From URNF01 sp045634325 (GTDB taxonomy: Bacteria; Bacillota; Clostridia; Oscillospirales; Acutalibacteraceae): a stretch of DNA of 64,000 nucleotides. The position numbers and the translations under genes were made by a program. Positions within the stretch are counted from its first letter, which is position 1. The number at the start of each line of letters is the position of its first letter. The notes below the pieces were generated by a model, which ran no database searches, was not told the origin of the DNA, and saw only the letters and a program-made list of their open reading frames with translations. The stretch is from assembly GCA_045634325.1 (NCBI GenBank), contig JAZRAA010000040.1, forward strand, positions 1-64,000, written 5' to 3'. Shown one piece after another: positions 59,164-64,000 of this stretch.

Positions 59164-60237
59164 ATGACAAAGAAAGAAACAACCGAGTTCTTTGAAGCAC
59201 TCAAAATGCTCGAAATCGAAAAAGGCATTTCCGGCGAATACTTGATGGAAAAAATTCGCACCGCCATCGTCAGTGCGGTCAACAAAGATTATGATACCAA
59301 AGACAACGTCACGGTAATCATGGATCCTGTTGCCAATGCTTTCAAAGTTTCCATCCGCAAGGAAATCGTGGAAGAAATCACCGACCCGAAAACCGAAATT
59401 CTGCCGGAAGCGGCGGGTAAATATACCAGAAAACCCGTTGTAGGCAATTTCGTGGAAATTCCGCTCGAACCCAAGCAGTTCGGCCGTGTGGCTGCGCAAG
59501 CGGCAAAACATACTATCCATCAAGGCATCCGCGAAGCAGAAAAAAGTCAACAGATGGAAGAGTTCCAGCGTTGTAATCAAGAATTGGTTACCGCACTTGT
59601 CCGTCGCGTTGATCCCCGTACCGGTGCTGTTACCGTGGAATTCGGCAAAGGCGAATCGGTGTTGCCCAAAACCGAGCAAATCGGCGACGAAGTCATCACC
59701 GAAGGCAGCCGTATCAAAGTGTATATCGTTGACGTGAAAAACAACGAAGGCGACCCGCGCGCACTCATTTCCCGCACCCATCCCGGTCTTGTCAAAAGAT
59801 TGTTCGAAATGGAAGTGCCGGAAATCTTTAACGGCGTGGTAGAGGTGAAAGCGATTTCCCGTGAAGCAGGTTCTCGCACCAAAATCGCCGTGGTTTCCCA
59901 CGACGAAAACGTCAACCCCATCAGCGCTTGTATCGGCGTGCGCGGTGCGCGTATTGCCGGCATCGTTGAAGAATTGGGCGGTGAAAAAATCGACGTCATC
60001 GAATACAGCGAAGACCCCACCGTATTCATCGCCGCCGCATTGTCCCCCGCCAAAGTGTTGTCGGTGGAAGTTGACCCCAATGGCGAAAAAGCCTGCCGTG
60101 CCACCGTGCCGGACGGTCAATTGTCCCTCGCTATCGGTAATAAAGGTCAAAACGCTCGCTTGGCGGCACGCTTGACCGGCTGGAAAATTGATATCCGCCC
60201 CGAAAGCGGTTTCTACGGCGAGGATACCGCCGACTAA
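59164..60237 (+). CDS. nusA: Transcription termination/antitermination factor NusA
   Basis: 357 aa. N-terminal RNA-polymerase-binding domain (about 1-130), S1 domain (about 135-205), two KH domains (about 210-345) with ISRTHPGLVKRLFEMEVPEI in its SRTHPGLVKRLF core and IGVRGARI. It lacks the acidic C-terminal repeats of Proteobacteria, as normal for Firmicutes. Confidence 0.97.
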   Translation: MTKKETTEFFEALKMLEIEKGISGEYLMEKIRTAIVSAVNKDYDTKDNVTVIMDPVANAFKVSIRKEIVEEITDPKTEILPEAAGKYTRKPVVGNFVEIPLEPKQFGRVAAQAAKHTIHQGIREAEKSQQMEEFQRCNQELVTALVRRVDPRTGAVTVEFGKGESVLPKTEQIGDEVITEGSRIKVYIVDVKNNEGDPRALISRTHPGLVKRLFEMEVPEIFNGVVEVKAISREAGSRTKIAVVSHDENVNPISACIGVRGARIAGIVEELGGEKIDVIEYSEDPTVFIAAALSPAKVLSVEVDPNGEKACRATVPDGQLSLAIGNKGQNARLAARLTGWKIDIRPESGFYGEDTAD

Positions 60238-60266
60238 TCCATCTCAAACGGAAAGGAGAAAACGCT

Positions 60267-60539
60267 ATGCCCGAAAAGAAAATTCCGCAACGGCGTTGTG
60301 TGGGTTGTAACGAGCATAAACCCAAACGTGATTTAATCCGTGTAGTGCGCACCGAAAACGATGGCTTCGCCATTGATTTGACCGGCAAGAAAAACGGGCG
60401 CGGCGCATATATTTGCAACAGCCTTGCCTGTCTGCAAGCTGCACACAAGAAACACGCGTTAGAGCGTTCTTTCTCCTGCAAGATTCCGGAAGAAATCTAC
60501 GCCCGCTTAGAGGAGGAATTATTGCAAGGTGAACAGTAA
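60267..60539 (+). CDS. rnpM: YlxR/RnpM-family nucleic-acid-binding protein
   Basis: 90 aa. DUF448 core RRCVGCNEHKPKRDLIRVVR, then GRGAYIC. The B. subtilis homologue has been reported to bind and modulate RNase P, hence the name RnpM. GGAGAAAACGCT precedes ATG 60267; it overlaps the next gene by 11 bases. Confidence 0.92.
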   Translation: MPEKKIPQRRCVGCNEHKPKRDLIRVVRTENDGFAIDLTGKKNGRGAYICNSLACLQAAHKKHALERSFSCKIPEEIYARLEEELLQGEQ

Positions 60540-60861
60540 ATTGCTGGGCACGCTCGGTATTTGCCGTCGCGCAGGTCATCTGATACTCGGTTTTGACGCC
60601 GTGTGCGATTTAATGAAACAGCGCCGTGCAAAATGCGTGTTAACCGCCGCCGACCTGTCCGAAAAAACAAAAAAAGAACTGCTGTTTGCAGGTAAAGAAC
60701 AACATACCTTGCTGTATGACCTGCCCTATGACAAAGCGACCATATCCATCGCTTTGGGTTTACAAAAACCGGTGGGCGTGATTGCCACCGATGATGAAGG
60801 CTTTGCGAAAGCCATCGCAAAACATATCCCTGCCGAAATAAAGGAGGACGATGCCCTATGA
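60529..60861 (+). CDS. YlxQ-family L7Ae-like ribosomal protein
   Basis: 110 aa. L7Ae/L30e fold with LLGTLGICRRAGHLILGFDAV (GICRRAGHLILG part) and GLQKPVGVIAT. It probably binds kink-turn RNA. GTG 60529 is used; AGGAGG is about 12 bases upstream. Overlaps rnpM in front and infB behind by four bases. Confidence 0.88.
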   Translation: MNSKLLGTLGICRRAGHLILGFDAVCDLMKQRRAKCVLTAADLSEKTKKELLFAGKEQHTLLYDLPYDKATISIALGLQKPVGVIATDDEGFAKAIAKHIPAEIKEDDAL

Positions 60862-63293
60862 TGATAAAATATCGTGTCAGTGATGTTGCCAAAGATTTTG
60901 GCGTCCCTGCAAAAGAAATTATTGAATTGCTTTCTAAATATTTTGAACCCGCGAAAAAAAGCGCAACCGCATTAGAAGAAAACGAACTGGATATCATTTT
61001 TGAACACTATACTCAAAAGTTCGCGGTAAGCAATTTCGACGCATACTTTGCCACCGCCGCCGAGCGTCCGGCAAAAGTGAAAGAAAAGCCCGTCGAACAG
61101 CCCAAGGAAGAAAAGAAACCTGCTGTTCAAAAGGCTGAAAAACCCGCTGCGCAAAAAGCGGAGAAACCTGCCGCAACAAAAGCAGAAAAACCTGTTCAAA
61201 AAGCACCGCAAAAGGCTGAAAAGCCGGCCGAAAAACCGGCAAAAGATACCGGTCCCGCCGTGGTGATTCCGCCGATGCAGAAAAAGAAAAAACAGCCCGC
61301 TCAGAAAATCGAACGCGGTCCGATTGAACGTCGTGTAGTGGATACCCGCACCGTGCAAGTGGACGTGGGTAAATACGACGAGAAATTTGACGTGATGGCG
61401 CAAACCAACAGCCATCGTGGCAATGAAAATGCCGTCCGCAAACAAAAAATCAATCAAAAATCACAACAATATCGCAAACCGCAACGCCGTCGTGAGACCG
61501 AGGCGGAACGTTTGAAACGTATTGAAGCTGAGCGCAAGAAAAAGCAAATGACCATTTCGGTTGGCGAAACTATCACGGTAGGCGAATTTGCTTCCCGTTT
61601 GAAAGCTACCGCCGCTGAAGTTATCAAAGCCTTGATGAAACTGGGCGTAATGGCTTCTGTCAATGAAGAAATCGACTTCGACACCGCCTATTTGGTTGCA
61701 GAAGAATTCCACGCACACGTTGAACGTGAAGTGGTGGTTACCATCGAAGAACAAATCATCGACGACAGCGAAGACGATACCGAAAACCTCCGTCCCCGTG
61801 ATCCCGTTGTGGTGGTTATGGGTCACGTTGACCACGGTAAAACCTCCATTTTGGATGCTATCCGTCAAACCAACGTCACCTCGGGTGAAGCAGGCGGTAT
61901 TACCCAGCACATTGGTGCATACCGTGTTAACTGCGACGGCAATAATATCACCTTCCTGGACACCCCCGGCCACGCCGCATTTACCTCTATGCGTGCCCGC
62001 GGTGCGCAGGTAACCGACATCGCCATTCTGGTGGTGGCTGCGGATGACGGCATTATGCCCCAAACCATTGAGGCTATCAGCCATGCGAAAGCGGCCGGTG
62101 TTTCCATCATCGTTGCTATCAACAAAATGGATAAACCCGAAGCCAACCCCGACCGCGTGATGCAACAGCTCACCGAACACGAATTGGTGCCGGAAGAATG
62201 GGGTGGCGACGTGATTTGCGTGCCGGTGTCTGCAAAAACCGGCATGAACATCGACAAATTGCTCGAAACCGTTCTGCTGATTGCAGAAGTGCAAGAATAT
62301 AAAGCCAACCCCGACCGTGCCGCAAAAGGTACTGTCATCGAATCCCGTCTGGATAAAGGCCGTGGCCCGCTCGCAACCGTGTTGGTGCAAAACGGTACCC
62401 TGCACGCAGGCGATATCGTGGTGGCGGGTTCCAGCGTTGGTCGCGTCCGTGCAATGACCGACGAAAACGGTCGTTCTTTGCAGATTGCAGGTCCTTCCGT
62501 TCCTGTGGAAATCATGGGTCTGGACAGCGTACCCGCTTCCGGCGATATGTTCAACGCCGTTACCGACGAACGTCTCGCACGTCAGTTGGTGGAGCAGCGT
62601 AAGACTGCCGCTAAAGAAGAACGCTTTAACGAATATCAGAAAGTTACCCTTGAAAACGTATTTGACCAGATGCAAGCGGGCGATATGAAAACCCTCAACG
62701 TCATCGTCAAAGCAGACGTACAAGGCTCTGTCGAAGCTGTTAAACAGTCGCTGGAAAAACTGTCCAACGAAGAAGTGCGTGTGCGTGTTATCCACGGTGC
62801 CGTCGGCGGTGTTACCGAAAACGACGTGATGCTGGCTTCTGCTTCGGAGGCTATCATCGTTGGCTTCAACGTGCGTCCCGACCCGCTTGCACAGGTCGCC
62901 GCCGAGCAAAACGAAGTGGATATGCGTATGTACCGCATCATCTACGATTGCATCGAGGAAATCGAATCTGCCATGAAAGGCAAGATGGCGCCCAAAACCC
63001 GCGAAGTGTTGCACGGTCGTGCGGAAGTCCGCCAGGTATACCGCATCACCGGTGTGGGTCTGGTTGCCGGTTGCTATGTCTTGGACGGCAAAGTATACCG
63101 CAATGATTTGTTGCGTATTGTGCGCGATAACATCATCATCGGTGACGACAAAATGATTTCGCTCAAACGCTTTAAAGATGACCAAAAGGAAGTTGCTCAA
63201 GGATATGAATGTGGTATCGGTCTGGAGAAATTCACCGACATCAAAGAGGGCGACATCTATGAAACCTATATCATTGAGGAGTATAGAGACTAA
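60858..63293 (+). CDS. infB: Translation initiation factor IF-2
   Basis: 811 aa. An N-terminal IF2-N domain (about 1-50) is followed by a Lys/Ala/Pro-rich linker of repeated QKAEKPA units (about 75-130), a second IF2-N motif (about 230-285) and the GTPase: GHVDHGKTSILDAI (G1, near 321), DTPGHAAF (G3), NKMDKPEANPD (G4). Domains II, III and C2 follow, so the protein is complete. Its stop overlaps rbfA (TAATG). Confidence 0.98.
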   Translation: MMIKYRVSDVAKDFGVPAKEIIELLSKYFEPAKKSATALEENELDIIFEHYTQKFAVSNFDAYFATAAERPAKVKEKPVEQPKEEKKPAVQKAEKPAAQKAEKPAATKAEKPVQKAPQKAEKPAEKPAKDTGPAVVIPPMQKKKKQPAQKIERGPIERRVVDTRTVQVDVGKYDEKFDVMAQTNSHRGNENAVRKQKINQKSQQYRKPQRRRETEAERLKRIEAERKKKQMTISVGETITVGEFASRLKATAAEVIKALMKLGVMASVNEEIDFDTAYLVAEEFHAHVEREVVVTIEEQIIDDSEDDTENLRPRDPVVVVMGHVDHGKTSILDAIRQTNVTSGEAGGITQHIGAYRVNCDGNNITFLDTPGHAAFTSMRARGAQVTDIAILVVAADDGIMPQTIEAISHAKAAGVSIIVAINKMDKPEANPDRVMQQLTEHELVPEEWGGDVICVPVSAKTGMNIDKLLETVLLIAEVQEYKANPDRAAKGTVIESRLDKGRGPLATVLVQNGTLHAGDIVVAGSSVGRVRAMTDENGRSLQIAGPSVPVEIMGLDSVPASGDMFNAVTDERLARQLVEQRKTAAKEERFNEYQKVTLENVFDQMQAGDMKTLNVIVKADVQGSVEAVKQSLEKLSNEEVRVRVIHGAVGGVTENDVMLASASEAIIVGFNVRPDPLAQVAAEQNEVDMRMYRIIYDCIEEIESAMKGKMAPKTREVLHGRAEVRQVYRITGVGLVAGCYVLDGKVYRNDLLRIVRDNIIIGDDKMISLKRFKDDQKEVAQGYECGIGLEKFTDIKEGDIYETYIIEEYRD

Positions 63294-63658
63294 TGGGAAG
63301 TTATCGTTCCGACCGTACAAGTGAAGATATCATGCGTGAACTGACCGCCATTCTGCGAACCGTCAAGGATCCCAGAGTAGCGGGCAAGATGTTGAGCATC
63401 GTGCGGGTGGATGTCACACGCGATATGTCCTATGCCACTGTGTTTGTCAGCGCAATGGAAGGATTAGACGTGGCAAAAGCTGCCGTGAAAGGCCTTGTAT
63501 CCGCCGCCGGTTATATGCGACGGGAATTAGGGCTTTCCCTGCGCTTGCGCCACACACCCGAACTGCGTTTTGTAGCCGATGATTCCATCGCTTACAGTGC
63601 GGGTATCGCCGCGACACTCAACCGCCTCCACAAGGAGGAAAGCGAAGATGAACAATAA
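63293..63658 (+). CDS. rbfA: 30S ribosome-binding factor RbfA
   Basis: 121 aa KH-type protein with DRTSEDIMRELTAILRTVKDP and SLRLRHTPELRFVADDSI (RHTPELRFVADDS part). It acts in late 30S maturation and cold adaptation. Start overlaps infB and the next gene starts inside its end. Confidence 0.96.
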   Translation: MGSYRSDRTSEDIMRELTAILRTVKDPRVAGKMLSIVRVDVTRDMSYATVFVSAMEGLDVAKAAVKGLVSAAGYMRRELGLSLRLRHTPELRFVADDSIAYSAGIAATLNRLHKEESEDEQ

Positions 63659-64000
63659 ACAAATCACACTTGAACAAACGGCAAAACTGTTGCTGCATGC
63701 AGATAATATATTGGTGCTTTGCCATCAATATCCCGACGGCGATACCATCGGTTCCGCCGCCGGTCTGTGTCTTGCTCTGCAACGGCTGGGAAAACGGGTG
63801 CGCATTGCCTGCAACGACCCTTTCCCGTCTAAATATGATTACATGACTGCACCCATCGCCTTGCAGGACTTTGCACCGGATTTCATCTGCGCCGTGGATG
63901 TCGCTGACAGCAAATTGCTAGGTGCCAACATGCAAGTATATGCGGATAAAATCGACCTTTGCATCGACCACCACGGCACCAATACCGGCTATGCGAAGCA
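63648..64000 (+). CDS. DHH-family phosphoesterase (NrnA-like), truncated by the window edge
   Basis: The first 117 codons are present. LCHQYPDGDTIGSAAGLCLAL is the DHH opening (QYPDGDTIGS part, with Asp metal ligands), and later CAVDVADSK and CIDHHGTNTG give the DHH motif itself. NrnA-type proteins degrade nano-RNA oligonucleotides and pAp; the gene commonly follows rbfA. The DHHA1 half lies beyond the window. ATG 63648 follows AAGGAGG by about seven bases. Confidence 0.88.
   Translation, partial: MNNKQITLEQTAKLLLHADNILVLCHQYPDGDTIGSAAGLCLALQRLGKRVRIACNDPFPSKYDYMTAPIALQDFAPDFICAVDVADSKLLGANMQVYADKIDLCIDHHGTNTGYAK

Noticed and set aside
61461..63320. 619-codon open frame on the minus strand
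   Set aside because: It lies entirely opposite infB and is rich in His and Phe, as expected for the antisense of a codon-biased gene; no ribosome binding site or family resemblance.
1..64000. Prophage, defence island, secondary-metabolite cluster or integrated element
   Set aside because: Apart from the 277-bp palindromic element, all gene content is conserved core or sporulation function with regular spacing. I saw no integrase, restriction, toxin-antitoxin, Cas or NRPS/PKS genes.

Overview
The window reads as chromosomal core of a spore-forming, low-to-moderate-GC Bacillota, most likely class Clostridia and possibly Oscillospiraceae/Ruminococcaceae-like (inference). Supports are sporulation genes (spoIIR, a SpoIIM-like protein, a SipL-like DUF3794/LysM protein, spoVAF, a SpoIIQ-like M23 protein), clostridial neighbourhoods (queA-tgt-yajC-TIGR04086; efp next to a CD1247-like protein; rimP-nusA-rnpM-ylxQ-infB-rbfA), NfnAB, Thr-rich linkers in surface proteins, and strong AGGAGG-type ribosome binding sites. 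I see no prophage, CRISPR array, insertion-sequence transposase or rRNA operon.

Layout. 1-8.8 kb: tRNA-Lys and tRNA-Glu, then NfnAB, a Rieske/FAD oxidoreductase, radC, an RluA pseudouridine synthase, and pdxK-dgkB-alr. 8.9-13.3 kb: decarboxylase alpha subunit plus biotin carrier, a DtxR-type regulator, and two CobW-like GTPases. 13.36-13.63 kb: a 277-bp structured palindromic element with tRNA-T-arm-like ends and no gene. 13.7-21.1 kb: a minus-strand series from a SpoIIM-like gene through yesL, rmuC, an amidase, an Lrp regulator, an aminotransferase and ispE to spoIIR. 21.2-26.8 kb: yajC-tgt-queA diverging from asd-dapA-dapB. 26.8-33.7 kb: a MurD/MurL pair, sipL-like, spoVAF, a CD1247-like protein and efp. 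33.8-36.5 kb: M24 peptidase, TIM-barrel protein, yqeG and rpsU. 36.6-55.6 kb: about 19 kb of closely packed minus-strand housekeeping genes read in the order infC-rpmI-rplT-trmH-dprA-topA-trmFO-plsX-rnc-smc-ftsY-rdgB-yhbY-nadD/yqeK-LCP-rsfS-leuS. 55.8-58.4 kb: VanY-like and SpoIIQ-like peptidases, an orphan precorrin-2-dehydrogenase-like gene and a small Asn/Gln-rich ORF. 58.5-64 kb: rimP-nusA-rnpM-ylxQ-infB-rbfA and the start of an nrnA-like gene cut by the window edge.

Functional themes. Envelope building is prominent: Alr, MurD/MurL, the diaminopimelate branch asd-dapA-dapB, IspE, PlsX, an LCP protein and several peptidoglycan hydrolases. Translation and RNA maturation dominate the right half. 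Sporulation genes are scattered, and four carry upstream sequences resembling sigma-F or sigma-E promoters.

Most notable observations: (1) the 277-bp element at 13356-13632; (2) a spoIIR control region in which the terminator of ispE, the spoIIR ribosome binding site and a sigma-F-like promoter are nested, so that only a transcript started at that promoter should expose the ribosome binding site; (3) a MurL-MurD pair suggesting that D-glutamate enters peptidoglycan by ligation of L-Glu followed by epimerisation; (4) a terminator whose 3' arm is the ribosome binding site of the next gene at 3975-4016; (5) infC starting at an AUA codon.
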